From Panulirus ornatus (taxonomy: Eukaryota; Arthropoda; Malacostraca; Decapoda; Palinuridae): DNA of 64,000 bases. The notes beneath the pieces are model-generated. The model had not been told where the DNA came from. It worked only from the letters and a program-made list of their open reading frames with translations, and made no database searches. The DNA lies in NCBI RefSeq assembly GCF_036320965.1, contig NC_092236.1:19632018-19696017 (forward strand). The letters are read 5' to 3'. The number at the start of each line of letters is the position of its first letter. Position 1 is the stretch's first letter. This document shows positions 47,976 through 60,976 of this stretch, piece after piece. The position numbers were made by a program, and so were the translations under genes.

Positions 47976-49250
47976 GGCAAAAAAAGTGAATATACATAAA
48001 CGTATTTCTCTTTCCATTTTTGTTTCTCTCTCTTTTGCTTTTCGTCGGACGTTTAAAGCGTCGCTCGATGCTGTTGTACAAACACGTACCCCACATTTTC
48101 TTTTTTATCAGTATGAAGGCATTTAAGATCAGCAAGTGGTACTACAACCTCTATGGATAACTGACCACACCAGAAGAAGTGTTCTGACCTTCCAAGGATT
48201 TATTCTGTCGTAAATCTGCCACTAAAACCTCGTACTCGATCGTTCTCCAGGGATCATACTATCGCGCGCACGACGAAGGCGTCGCTGGCAATACGTCAGG
48301 GTGACATGACCGCTGCCACACCCACGTACATACGATGTCGTACTTTGGGATTTGATTTATGACACTCAAGAGAGCAGGTCTACTGTATAAACTAATCGTG
48401 TTCAAGGAGTCATCATACTTATGAGGTTAAGTCAATGTATTCGCTTCATACATCATAATCGAAAGCTTAAATTTTATATCAAGGAGGTTAAGACATCCTA
48501 CTTAAAGTGGTTGGGTCACTGCTCTCACGGCATCATACTCAAAGTGTTAAGACAGCGTCGTCAAGAGGTGAGCTACAATGCACTCAAGCACCTGAGTTAT
48601 ACAGGACCTTAAGGGCCTCTGCACTCAAGGGATCAACTCATCGTACTCAGTGGGATAAGTCCTCGTACTCTAGAGGCTTTAAGGTAATAAGCCTCAGTGA
48701 AGTAACCCATACTAACCCTGACCATAGCCAAGTGTAAGGAGGAGAATCACCTCCCACGTTCATGGACTTATAAGTAGTAGGAGAGCATCAATCGTGTGCT
48801 TAGGTATATGCCTTTAGATACTACTTTTACCTGCATATATGCATTTGGATACTAAGGTTAATTTTCCTTCTCGTGACTATTCGCAAGCCTTCCCCATCAC
48901 TCGTGACAAAGCGTTCCATTTTCTTGAGAAAGGAGGAGTCTGCTTTCTGATGCTGTGTAAATAAGTCACACACAAAAGCAAGGAAACAAGGCTGCACATC
49001 ACCACGCCAAGTGTGGTAAAGATCGGTGGTGGGGTTAACCCGAGGTACACGACACACGCACACACAAACAGACATCCACTGTTATTACCTCACGATAAAA
49101 CTGATCCAGAGCGCACGAAGCTGCCTGAGGTGTCGTGGACGGTATATAAATATCCTCAAGCTGTTGTCTGACTGTTGATTCTACTCGTGTGTGTGCGTGC
49201 GTGTGTAATTACCTGTTTGCACTGCACAGGGCGGGAGTTGTGTGTTTGTT

Positions 49251-49254
<4 letters not shown>
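47976..49254. other. No recognisable gene
   Basis: 48380-48740 shows faint periodicity of 'actcaagtgggttaag'-like words; otherwise nothing. Confidence 0.4.

Positions 49255-49308
<54 letters not shown>
49255..49308. repeat. (GT)n microsatellite
   Basis: Perfect GT run of 54 bp. Confidence 0.98.
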
Positions 49309-49309
<1 letters not shown>

Positions 49310-50234
49310 CTTATCTAACTGATTAGAAACAACAAGCAAACCTTCCTGTTAGCCTCAGTGGTACTGGAAGTCTCTCAGATCGCCATTCCAGCTGTCTTGT
49401 TTTCCCCTGTAGCTTCCAGTGAATTGGTGTGTGAGATACGGCCAGAAGCCGTGCCGAGCTCTCTAGGTGAATATGATCCCGAATTGCACCTCTGTAGTCA
49501 GGCTCTGGGATAGACTTTGAGAGTCATCTACCCAGACCAACTTCTACCTGGACCCACAGGGTCGACAGCTGGGATGAACCCATCGCAGAGTGCACGAACT
49601 CAGCTTTCTTGTACCAGACTAACTACTCGCATGAGGACGGCTAACGTGTATGCTCTAAGGAACCCTTCTCGAGGAACTCCCTACTTTTTGTCCTAGAGTC
49701 TTCCCTTGGCTCTTGGTCTTGACCCATATGTTCTGAGCATTACTATAGCCCTTTGCCCTGCCTCCCTATGTGTTCTAGATACAAGCGTATCTGCAGCAGC
49801 GAAGTGGCTGCGCAGCACTGCTGACATGCGCTGTGTAGTAAGAGTTTTATTGTAAGGTACGCCAGGTATTAGCAAGATCAACGATGCCTCTTCAAGGAAT
49901 TTTGCCTCTGCCAACTGTCCAATTTCGGAAAGAGAAACCCCTGATCCTCAGGCCTAATGGAAGAGGCAAGCGGCTTAATGGTATAATATCATCTGCCAGG
50001 AAGTGGGCGCAGGTAACTGGTGTTGGTCTCCCACTGACTGACAGCTACATAACTGTATAGAACTTCAGAAAATCAAGGTTGTGCTACAACCATCATCTTG
50101 GAACAGCAAACGAACAAATGAGAATGCAATACAAGACTCAAGAACCATAATAACTTTCATTCCAAATGGTTCTGAAGATGGTGGGAACCTTGGGATAAGA
50201 ATGCTCCCTCTATAGATATGAACACACAGTAAAA
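49309..50234. other. No recognisable gene
   Basis: Mixed sequence; nothing recognised. Confidence 0.4.
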
Positions 50235-50590
50235 CATTAATGTCTTAGAATGCGAAAAAAATAGAGCCTTTTAGAGATAAGTCAAAACGAAAACCGTGCA
50301 AGAAATGCTAACAACACCTTGTTGTTAATAACAAGATACCTGGAATTTCAAGACTGTATACACTTGTTGCTTCTAATCGGTAAAACGTACCATATGAAAG
50401 ACATTTTATAGTACGTCATAAAGCTTACGTAATGGACCAATTCTGTAACAACCAATGTAATTATGTAAGTGCACTGGGTTCTCAGAAAAGACCCCTTGTG
50501 ACCTCTGTATTCCCTTTGCGCTACCGCTTACAGGATGAGCATGGACACAATGAATTCGCCGAGGATACCGGCATAAATCAATCAAATCAA
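50235..50590 (+). mobile_element. LINE 3' end (family D), copy 2
   Basis: Collinear with 19500-19840: 'tgtcttagaatgcgaaaaaa' (coding the last VLECEK before the stop), 'aacaagatacctggaattt', 'gcgctaccgcttacaggat', 'accggcataaatcaa'. The Cys-motif segment upstream is not present. Confidence 0.8.
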
Positions 50591-50915
50591 ATCTACTTTC
50601 TCATTGAAGTTAGCTCACGGATAATTGAATCAGCTAAGTACAAGAGAGCAGACAGCTTCCTGCTTCAGTGCCTCAGTATAGCTACTCAGCACGGAAACGT
50701 TAATTGCATTATCTCCATCTTTTGTCCGTGAAGTAGAAGGAACTTACCATGTGATTTCAATCTATTTTATTTCAAATACATTTAAGAAAATGAAAAAGGA
50801 AAGGGGGAAGGGAGGAAAATATCTACAAAAATCTTAGAAAAAAAATCCCTTATTGTGGATAATACATATTCTCTTCCTAAAGTTAAGGGCGCGTAGAATT
50901 TAGCCAGAGGTGATA

Positions 50916-50917
<2 letters not shown>
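50591..50917. other. No recognisable gene
   Basis: Mixed A/T-rich sequence. Confidence 0.4.

Positions 50918-50990
<73 letters not shown>
50918..50990. repeat. (TA)n microsatellite
   Basis: Perfect TA run of 73 bp. Confidence 0.98.
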
Positions 50991-50993
<3 letters not shown>

Positions 50994-51264
50994 GTGTCTG
51001 TGTGTGTGTGCCTTTTAGGAGTGTTGTATAACCTATGGACGTCAGCTGTATTACTTCTCACCACCTGCAATCCTCACTCCTTTCACTCCGCGAAGACTTA
51101 GGTCAGAGTTCAGAGACCTAACTGACCTGAGACATTGTATTAACATTGTACATCAAGGCACAATACGAGTCCACTGATGGGAGTGTCTGACTGCTTTTCG
51201 GCCCCGAAGTTTCTCTTTGTTCTTAAGAGATGAAACGAAACTATTGTGGAGGGATTTCTCTAAG

Positions 51265-51545
51265 GATACGTGTCCCGCATATAAGGATAGAGTGTTAGGA
51301 TACGGTATAAGGATACGGTATGTAACCGAGGTTACATACAGTGTAGGGGTACAGTCAATGGATGCACTGTAAGGATGCAGTCTAGTGGTAGAGTATATGG
51401 AGACAGTATAATCATGCAGCATATGGATATTGTGTGAAGGTACGGCACAATGATTGACTTTAAGGTTACAGTATAAGGATGCAATATAAGGTTATAGTAT
51501 GTGGGTACAGTATAAGGTTACAGTATGAGGGTACAGTATAAGGGT
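51265..51545. repeat. Minisatellite, unit about 17-19 bp
   Basis: Diverged copies of 'aaggatacagtataagg', tightest at 51450-51545. Confidence 0.85.
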
Positions 51546-51774
51546 GAGACGTCCTACGGGATCCGCCAAGTAATGAAAATGTGCCTCTCAGCTAACCCAC
51601 CCTAGCTGTAATGTGGTTAGCTGTAATGTGGCTGTAGTGATGTGTTTACGTCTCTTTCATTAATCATTTTTAAGCAATCCCATTAACAATCAGATGCTCC
51701 ATTAATGAACGGGATCTAGTGAAGGTGTACGAAGCAGAAGATCGTCAATAACAACTGTACAAATTACACTGGAC
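51546..51774. other. No recognisable gene
   Basis: Mixed sequence. Confidence 0.4.
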
Positions 51775-52035
51775 GATGCGAGTCTTCACAGTTGCATGAG
51801 CCACGTCCTCATGAGTGCACGTCCCACGTCACTGTATCATCACATCCCACGTCCTTATGAGGGCACGTGCCACGTCGCTATATCTTAGCGTCCCACGTCG
51901 TTACAGCTACAGGTCCCACGTCGTCATGAATAACACATCCATTTCGTTATAACTTACACGTCCGGCGTCTTCGTAAATACACGTCGTGCGTTATAACGAT
52001 GCGACTCCACGTCGTTAAAGCTGCACGTCCCCGGT
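51775..52035. repeat. Minisatellite, unit about 33 bp
   Basis: About eight diverged copies of 'cacgtcccacgtcgttatag'; each carries an ACGT core. Confidence 0.85.
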
Positions 52036-52175
52036 TACAACGCAGTGCAAACGCTACAGTTAATATATTTTCTACACGTTAATTATCTGCGGAGACAGAT
52101 TAATTATGTAAAATGCCATCCATCCACAGAATTAGTTAATGCAATGCAGATTAGTTTTACTGTACTGTAGGTACC

Positions 52176-52184
<9 letters not shown>

Positions 52185-52260
<76 letters not shown>
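52185..52260. repeat. Compound (CA)n-(TA)n microsatellite
   Basis: CA to 52209, then TA. Confidence 0.97.
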
Positions 52261-52264
<4 letters not shown>

Positions 52265-52414
52265 CATCGTTTTCTGTTGCAGTGAGATGTCTACATTTTT
52301 CGAGGGAAATTTCTCAGTTTTATATCAAGTGGAAAAACATCCTCCAAGTTACCTTTTGTTCGTATTAACTGCCTGATGATGATGTTGATCGAGACAGGTA
52401 GTCTCTCTGAGTGG

Positions 52415-52585
52415 CTGGTGGAGACAGTGGTCGAGGTCCCCTAATACACACACTACCAGCCACTGGTCGAGGTCCCCAGCACACACACAACCACCCAATC
52501 GTCGAACGCCTCAGCAAACACACTACCAGTAGTCACTGGTGGAGGTCCCATACCCACACACTACCTGCCACTGGTCGAGACCCCC

Positions 52586-52619
<34 letters not shown>

Positions 52620-52620
52620 A
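52415..52620. repeat. Minisatellite, unit about 37 bp (related to 55.0 kb)
   Basis: About five copies of 'accagccactggtcgaggtc' plus 'cccaacacacaca', ending in a (CA)n run. Confidence 0.88.
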
Positions 52621-53869
52621 ACAGTCAAAGACCCCAGAACATAAAGAGTGTGTGTTGACGTTTGTGTGTGTGTTGCACCAAGACTGATGTTGGCCGGTGA
52701 CATATTCCAAGGAAGCATAGCTGCTTGACCTTCGCCCCTGTATTACCCCTCCATGAACTTAATAAACAAAATAAAGAGGGTCTTCAAGTACTGAACCGAG
52801 GTTACATGCTGACCAGGTCTCACGTCAACCGACCCACGACCAGGCAGGTGGTAAAGTGTTCTTGATGTTTGGAACGAAATGTAAAGTAACAAGAAGAAGA
52901 AGAAACACACCAAAAACAGACACGTCTCCCGCCCCACCAAAGGAAACATAAAAATTTTATAGCGATGTTGAAATCAAGAGAGTCATTACCCAGTCAAATG
53001 GTCCATTACTAGAGGAAAACGAGAAATTAATTCATGATGATGATGATATGCCAACTCTTGTTTTTTTTATTCGTATTTACTACTGACGACGCGACTCGCC
53101 TTACAGCTGCAGGCCCAGCGCTAGCGGAGGATAACATCTGGCAGGATACCGACAACTACGATCAAGGTATGACACCAGCAGGAACAGCAATGAAAATGAA
53201 TTAAAAGGGCATTTTCTAATGCTTCCTACAAGGACAATGAAAGAAGCTGTAAATGAGACTGTAGCCTACGTCTGATCTCAGTAATGAATTGTCACATCAC
53301 TGAGTTTCCCCAGGACTGGACGTGCCAAAGAATACGGACATTAAAAGAAAGAAAAAAAAACAATGATTTCCCACCTGGAAATTATCACCTAATTAGACTC
53401 ACCTCTGGATTTGGTACGCCAATAGAAACCATCGTGAGAGACAAGACATAAAATGAATTTTGATCGGTGGTGCTCAAGATGGTGGGGGGGGGGGGGGGGG
53501 GGGGGTGCTAGGAGGGTCGGGAGCGCTGAACTCGCATGATACTTTCGCTCTAAGAGAAGACTACAGACCCCTTATTCCACACTCTTTTACACCCTTATAG
53601 CAGTTATACGTAGAGAAAGAAATGCCTCTGACTATTTACACCTGTATGGGCGATTGTAGGTAACGGCAGAATATTATTCTTCTGACGCGGGAGTCGTCGG
53701 GCAAATCCGGCTGTGAAGCAAGACGATCCCCACTCGATCAATAATAATTCTCAACGTGAATGTCGACTCGATCGTTCCTGTCTGAAAAATCTACTAGATT
53801 TCTGTTGTTATACAAGAAATAATGATGGTGAAGGCAAAGCTGATATCAGTTATGATTTCCAGACGGATA
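52621..53869. other. No gene; poly-G tract
   Basis: Contains a run of 22 G at 53484-53505. Remaining sequence unassigned; 53100-53870 may include diverged LINE sequence upstream of the next entry, but I cannot support it. Confidence 0.4.
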
Positions 53870-54775
53870 TACTGTAGATGATGTTCCTAAAGAGATTACG
53901 ACCCAAAGTCATGTGGTATAGGAAACTGGTTGACAGACTGTAAGCAGACAGTACTGTCTGACGCCCAAGTAGTAAGTGGAGTGCCTCAGGGATCAGTCTT
54001 GGGGCCAGTTCTCATTTTGATATAAAGATATCATCATTGCTACTGCCTTGTTGAAATATATCAATACTTGCGGACAACATTACACTGGGGTGAAAAGCTA
54101 TGCACAAAGAATGTCTGTTATTACAAACTGACCGAGACAAACTGATAAAAATGGGTTCACAAGTGACAAATACCATCATCGATAAGGACAAAGTCTTACA
54201 CTTTGACAATATTAACGATAAAAACAGACTACTGTATAGACTCTGTTCAGGTACATGACATAAATGAGGGAAAAGACTAAGTGTAATCATATCCGATGAT
54301 CTACAGCCGAACAAGATGTGCACAAAAGCAGCAAAAAAGAACAAAGAAAATGTTGGGCATTTGAACTAATTACTATGCAACGAATTCTGACTCCATAATT
54401 CATCGCTGCGCGATCACCTTGGAAGCTGGGTTAAGTTTTGGTTTCCCTATGAGAACAAACACATACATATATGATGGACAGAGTCGAGCTACCAAGACGA
54501 TTCCCGGTCTAAGAAATGAAGCGTGTGAGAAACATGAAGACGACCTGAACTTATCAAGCTTAGAGAAGCGAAAGTTATGGGTGACTCAACACGTATATTC
54601 AAAATCATCAAAGATCTCGACAATCCTCCTACTGATGAAGACAAACTTGCAAACCAGCGTATTACTTCGAATGAACAGGAATGTTTGTATACGGAGGGAA
54701 TTAGGAACTAGTTGAAAGAAACATCATATGTAAGTTTTAAAAGAGATTTGAATACCTCGCTACAAGTTTACAACT
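53870..54775 (+). pseudogene. CR1/L2-like LINE reverse transcriptase remnant
   Basis: Translated across frames: GNWLTDCKQTVLSDAQVVSG followed by VPQGSVLGPVLI (RT motif B, about 53917-54020), then a degenerate 'ADNITLG' near 54072 where the family has ADDT, then 'LLLQTDRDKLIKMGSQ', 'LSVIISDDLQPNKMCTKAA' near 54280, and 'QSRATKTIPGLRNEACEK' near 54480, with 'LSSLEKRKL'. These are the palm, thumb and C-terminal signatures of CR1/L2-group LINEs in the right order. Stops and a loss of one catalytic aspartate show it is dead. There is no 5' region. Confidence 0.82.
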
Positions 54776-54964
54776 AACGTTACTTGGGTCTCCATATTTC
54801 AAAAATGTCCACAAGCATTTGTCCTTAGTTGTTGAGCCATTCTCTCCACATTAAGTTCTGTGTTTCTGTTATCTCTGGCTTCTACGAACATTCCCAAAAG
54901 GACCCTGTAGTCTGCAGCTGTGTGCATGCTTTCCAATCCCCAACGTCGAAACTCAAAAGCACAT

Positions 54965-55173
54965 AGTTTTACCAGCCCCTGGTCGACTATCCTCAACACA
55001 CACACAAGCAGCCCCTGGTCGACTCTCCTCACAACACACACACTAGCAGCCCCTGGTCGACTATCCTCAACACACACACTAGCAGCCCCTGGTCGACTCT
55101 CCTCACAACACACACACTAGCAGCCCCTGGTCGACTCTCCTCACAACACACACACTTGCAGCCCATGGTCGAC

Positions 55174-55204
<31 letters not shown>

Positions 55205-55385
55205 AAAACACTCGACCAGCTCATGATCGAAACCCCCAACAACACACACCTTTTACTAGCCCCTGGTCATGAAACCAACGCCTCCCACCCCCACCTACAC
55301 ACACTCTACCAGCCCCTGGTCACGACGCCAGACACCCCCCCCCTCCACCCCATCAACGCACTCTACCAGCCCCTCCTCAACTTTG
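54965..55385. repeat. Minisatellite, unit about 37-39 bp (related to 52.5 kb)
   Basis: About nine copies of 'cagcccctggtcgactctcc' plus 'tcacaacacacacacta'. Interrupted by C20 (55175-55194) followed by A14 (55195-55208). Later copies are more diverged. Confidence 0.9.
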
Positions 55386-55724
55386 AACCATTCCATCTCA
55401 TTAATTCCAGGGAAACGTTCAGCGAAATTGCAGTTAATCACCTTAAAGTCGAGGCCTCAACAATTCACATGCAAATCTGCGTCGGTCGCAGTACGCGATG
55501 GCATCTGCGTGAATGGCCCATTATGTTGTGCCTGTACTCGCACAAAGGGAGCAATCAGGAGGTTTTTGAGGGAATTAGACAGACTGCAACGACGACTCTG
55601 TCAAATTACCGTCTGGCTGCTTCCTAAATGAGTAATCATAACTTGCCGTGCTTATTGTCCCCATGTTCTTCCTTCCTTCCTTCCTTGCTCCCCATGACAA
55701 TACCCGAACTTCCTTCACTCCTTC

Positions 55725-55729
<5 letters not shown>
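55386..55729. other. No recognisable gene
   Basis: Frames open here have no motif. Confidence 0.4.

Positions 55730-55792
<63 letters not shown>
55730..55792. repeat. (TC)n microsatellite
   Basis: Perfect TC run of 63 bp. Confidence 0.98.
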
Positions 55793-55795
<3 letters not shown>

Positions 55796-55954
55796 CGCCT
55801 TCCCATAAATCCTTATGATCCAACCCTCCCAAACTCGTTTCTCTCTCCCGATAGTCACACCTCCATTTCACCTATCTCCTCACCCAATTCTTCCCCTCCC
55901 ACTTGTCTTCCTTCGCTACGCTCACCCATTCTCCTGCTTCCTCGCCCTTGCCTC

Positions 55955-55970
55955 TCTCTCTCTCTCTCTC

Positions 55971-56032
<62 letters not shown>
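55955..56032. repeat. (TC)n microsatellite
   Basis: TC run with one CCCC interruption. Long Ser-Leu and Arg-Glu frames around it are artefacts. Confidence 0.97.
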
Positions 56033-56034
<2 letters not shown>

Positions 56035-57877
56035 GCTACTCGCTCTCCTGGCTCAATTTCCCATCCCACCTCCCCATCAGGAGATAATCCCTTACAGAAG
56101 AAACTTGTAGGCTCTGGAGGAACACCTGTGACTTGCGACCAGACTCGTATAACTGCTCTCACAGATGATAGGGAAGGGTGCGACAGAGAAAGAGAAGAGC
56201 CAATACAGAGGCAAGAGCTTCTAATCACTCTATTTACCAACGCACATGCTATGACGTGGGCCAAGACTCTATGGACTTCAGAGTTTAGAGTTATGCAGAC
56301 TCTGGACAAGAGAACTTGTAATAAGTTACGGTGGCGGCCTGAGGGCTCTTATGTATTCAGTAGAGAGGTGCGCACCCATTCCAGGTTCGGTCAGTGCCCA
56401 TATATCTGTATGGGCAATAGAGTAATGTACGAGTCCACTCACAGAGGTAGGGTTGCGGCCAGCTATATGTATTCAGTACACAGAAACACACACTCATCAT
56501 AGGCTGGGTCAGCACACACATATATGGACAGGAGGGTGATTTATGGAACGCTACGGAGGTAAGCTGAGGAGCCCGCCCCTCAACCCATACCCTCCCTTGC
56601 AGAATGTAACTCACAAGGTTGAAATGCTTTGGCCATCCGCCCAGAGCGAGGCTCCCTTGCTGCTGCCACTGCTGCTCCTGCTCCAGCGAGCTCACTCCAG
56701 CCCAGCCAGACGCACCATCCCGGACTCACACTTCCCCTCGGTCCATCAGAATCTCAAAGCGTTTTTTAATCCGCGTTGTAATCTACATTCACCGGATTCT
56801 AAAAATCATCAACCTCATCCCAAAAGATATATATCATGACATCATTTCAGGAACGTCGAAATTGCTAAAAATCCGAGTTGAAAAAAAAAAAAAGTTATAT
56901 CAACACGAGCATCTGTGAGGACCCCCTACGGACGGAGGCTAATTCCAATTTGCTAACTGTTGATTGGTTATTTAGATGGGATTATGGATAGGGGTGAGGG
57001 AAGTCCCTCCCGAGAGCCGGCGTCCCTCATTTGTTTGAGATTAATGAAGTGATTAATCATCAGCGGGACCCCATACTCTGCCCCTGATTGGTCGTTAAGA
57101 TTAATGCAGTCGTGTTCGTCTTGTGTCAGAGCTGCTGGACACAAGCTATCCTGGGTAACCTTAGATATAATTGTTGCTGTGGATGGTCCTCGTCCACGAC
57201 TAAGTTAACATTGGTTGTCATGCATATATATGGTTCTACCAAGACGGCTAGTTTAACATGCTCAATTTAACAGGTTTGTTTCAGTTATGTAATACATATT
57301 CTGTCCTTCTATGGGAAAGTTGGATGGATTATTCGACACAGTACGTATTGTTAACAATGATAACGTTAACATGGATTTTATCTTCAAAGGAGAGTTAACA
57401 CAATACAATAAGGCTATTTAGCCATATAAATGCCTGGTATTTAATAATTATTCAATTTACAACATTCTCTCACATACCGGAGTGGAGATCTACAAAGCTT
57501 TCCTTAATCAAGACAAAGTCGATAGGTCATTGTCGTAATACAGAACTACGTTGTAATGCCACATACAACCAATCTATACGAGGTATTACAGTTCCTATCT
57601 TATTTACTCAGCAAATTTCACGAGCGTAAGAATTACGAGATAGATACAAATCAGTGTGTCTTGTCTAGGACGTCACCAAAGTGAATATGGCATGGTGACG
57701 CAATCACTGGTAATGTCTGATATCCATGGCGAGCAGATGGTGAGCAAATGACTAATATTGCATAATGTTATATGATAAATGGTCGGCTTGTCTGCCTCAT
57801 GAGTGGTGTCAAACATGTACTTAAAATGATGGATGAGGCAGGAGGGTCCCCTGGCCCCTGGCCTGGATCAGTCATGT
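56033..57877. other. No recognisable gene
   Basis: Contains an imperfect repeat of 'tatgtattcagtagagaggt'-like words at 56350-56540. Otherwise unassigned mixed sequence. Confidence 0.4.

Positions 57878-57942
<65 letters not shown>
57878..57942. repeat. (GT)n microsatellite
   Basis: Perfect GT run of 65 bp. Confidence 0.98.
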
Positions 57943-57944
<2 letters not shown>

Positions 57945-58669
57945 CGGTAGGTTTTACATAACTGGGGAAACTGTAGAACGTAAGTGTACAGGGTTCTTCT
58001 AAGATGACCGTGGAGAGCTTTAATATTATGTAGGAAAGGTTCTGAATAATTGCAGAATGTAAAGTATGTTTGCGAGTGTACGTCTGCATCAATGGGAATA
58101 CGAATCGTCCAAATTCTTCTGCACTTCGAGGTGAACACTGTGCTGAATGATGCGTGACACAACTAGATATGGAGCTGGTGATGCTAGACAAAGATCGACA
58201 TGATATACGAGGTGTCTCTGTTATCCTCTAACGTGTTGATTCGCTCCTTTTTGTAACTTTCACTCGCTGAAGTTACTTCAAGAAGAACGTATCAAACCCC
58301 GCTGGACAAACAACGGAAAACAGTTGTGTAAGCCTATGATGCTGCTTCGTTTGAGTCGATCTTAAAGTTAAGGAAACTCTATTTACACTGCAGAGAAATA
58401 AGGTTATCTTATCATCGTACACTTTAGCTAACGTTTGGCAACGATACGAATTACCGCAGTTTACCTGAAACTAATAAACTAATGCGTTTTCTAACACCCG
58501 TTGATGAACTTATTCTATTGAATTATTTTTTCATAATTCAACATTAAGTGAGGAGAGAAAATGTCAACCACGTTCACAAAAACGCCCCACACTGGACCAC
58601 AGCTCACACGATATACGTCGGCTGAGCGGCCGACTCAGGGAACATCCTTGAGAAAATTATGACGAAGAG

Positions 58670-58671
<2 letters not shown>
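57943..58671. other. No recognisable gene
   Basis: Mixed sequence. Confidence 0.4.

Positions 58672-58714
<43 letters not shown>
58672..58714. repeat. (CA)n microsatellite
   Basis: Perfect CA run of 43 bp. Confidence 0.98.
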
Positions 58715-58718
<4 letters not shown>

Positions 58719-58837
58719 TAGGAGAATTAGGCTCTCCATTCATCAAGAGAGACACCAAGTGTGTACAGCGAAGGCTGAACGTAGTACCTACAAATGCGAA
58801 AGATATCATGATAACTCGATGTTCCGGCTCCTCCACT

Positions 58838-59110
58838 GATTGGTTTGATTTATGCCGGTAACCACGGCAGATTTATTGTGCACGCCCATGCTCATCCCGT
58901 GAGCGGTAGCGCAAAAGGATTACAGAGGTCACAAAGGGTTAGTCAAGACCCCAAAGGGGTGATATCACATGTTACAAAGTTGATTCACTGAAGATGTTAT
59001 CGTCGCATACATTACATAGTCTTACAGACTAAATGCAAAGAGTGGACGCAAACTTAAAATTTCAGGTATCTTGTTATTAACAATAAAGCGCTCTGACATT
59101 TCCTGTTCCT
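58838..59110 (-). mobile_element. LINE 3' end (family D), copy 3
   Basis: Reverse complement of the family D 3' UTR: 'ttgatttatgccggta', 'catgctcatcccgtgagcgg', 'ttaaaatttcaggtatcttg'. Extends to the 'gttgt.aa.aa' segment but not into the coding remnant. Confidence 0.8.
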
Positions 59111-60870
59111 TCAGTTGTCAAAACATCCTTCCCACCCGACATACTGTAGCAGTTCGAAGAAAAAAAGTAACTTTACATTAACTGAGCCTCAATCATGCTG
59201 AGGGACGGGCAACACAGCGGCTCCACCGTGATATTCCCGTCTACACCCTGCAGGTGTTTATGGTCTTCGTGATCCACAAAACATCGTTCCAAATGTAACG
59301 CTAACGTTAAGATGCTCCTCAGTGCCTCACAGCTGTACTGACGACTTGCGAGAGGCTAGGAGTGTGTCTGACAATCCAATGGCAAAAACCGAATTCAAAT
59401 AATCCTCTGTTGGGTGTAGTGTTGCTAACCTGATCCTCTGAACCACCAGTATCAACAGACACTGACCCAACGCATCGTCAATAGGGAATTTAAGATGAAC
59501 CCTATCAGTGCTGAGGTGGAGGTCGATCCTGTAGATAATTTAAGTCCTGACGATGTTTCTCCGTCCTGCCTGAGTGTGCTTCAATTATGCTTGATGGTAG
59601 GAGCCACAGAGAACGTCAGTGACAGAAATGACAAATGCATGTCCTGATGATGATGTAAGTACTGCAGAACGCACGGAAATTCTAAATGCTCATCTTCCTG
59701 TCATGAAGCGACGCGGTCGTCTAAAAGATTTAAGGACTCGGTCGCTTCCGCAATTTAAGCGGCGGCAAGAGAGGCAAGTAGGCGGAGGGCCAGCCAAAGG
59801 GGAGCAACACCAGACCGAAGTGGCCGCTCTGGTTCCTGACACTGTGGAAGACACGGACGATGCAGTAAGCTGTAAGTGTATGAAAGTCGAGCCTCAGATG
59901 GAGGTAAACCCTCATCCTACTTCACGATGGATTCGTTGTAAACGTCCTTCAATTGTTTGAGGGCAGGGGATCCTTTAACATACTAAATGGTGGGGTATTT
60001 GCTCCACTGAGCCCAGTTGCTTACCCTAGCACCGCAAGTACAGTCTGAGCACTTGTCCCAGTAGCATTCCCCCCCTGAAATGAGAATCTAACACAAGAAA
60101 CGAAAACGAACGCACTTACATTTCGACCATGAACAACCTTGCGATTTTTATTGCCAGAAGCTGCGATCTGTTAGTAAAAGCAAAAGCAAGAATTCTCCGA
60201 ACTGCCGTTTCTGACCATGAGATCGGGAATACGAGTATTTCTTTGTCATTTTCGAGCCTAATGCAATTCGCATGGGAAATGTTTCATATCATAAACCAGA
60301 AGTCTATCGACTTGCTGCAATATGTTTAGAAAACATCACTTCGGAGTGAAAGATGTAAAATAAATGTGCAGGTGCTTATTTAATAAAGAATTAGATATTT
60401 ACGAATAATTGTTTGGTTTTGCAATATTATGATGTGAAAGTGCTTAACGCTTTTTCAGTGACTCGAGACTCGTTCTCTAATTCTTACACAAATGAACTAT
60501 GCTGCTCCATGGATTATCAAAAGCCCAAATATTTTCATCGTGACCTTACCGATTGGTGAAGCTGGAAAAAAAAGACACTTTTACCATAAAGTCAGTGAAA
60601 ATAAAACATGCGTTTTTACCGATCGTTGAAAGTGCTTAAAATGTCGCCGACAGGCGTAAATCAATTCCGCTTTAAAAATGATTGCCTTAAAGACGTCACG
60701 TTTATGCAGTCGAGCTGTTGCCGACTCGTATTTCCCCCAACCATCACTCAGGAACACCGCGCATGTTTAAACGAACTTCCGGCATTCTCCAACATTCAAA
60801 AGGACCGTTGGGTCTGTGGCTAAGCATCCTGTCTACATCTCCAGCTCGTTGCTAAAATCTTAAAATCGCT

Positions 60871-60875
<5 letters not shown>
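59111..60875. other. Unassigned; three uncalled open frames
   Basis: 59619-59960 (plus, 113 codons) is acidic/basic and ends in 'PHPTSRWIRCKRPSIV'; it could be a retroelement polyprotein tail, but that is a guess. 60129-60329 and 60608-60823 (plus) are 66 and 71 codons with ordinary composition and no motif. I could not tie any of them to a family. Confidence 0.3.
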
Positions 60876-60950
<75 letters not shown>

Positions 60951-60976
60951 CTTTTTTTTTTTTTTTTTTTTTTTTT
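60876..60976. repeat. (TA)n plus poly-T tail
   Basis: TA to 60946, then ATTATTC, then 25 T (60952-60976), which is the poly-A tail of the RTE LINE on the minus strand. Confidence 0.98.
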
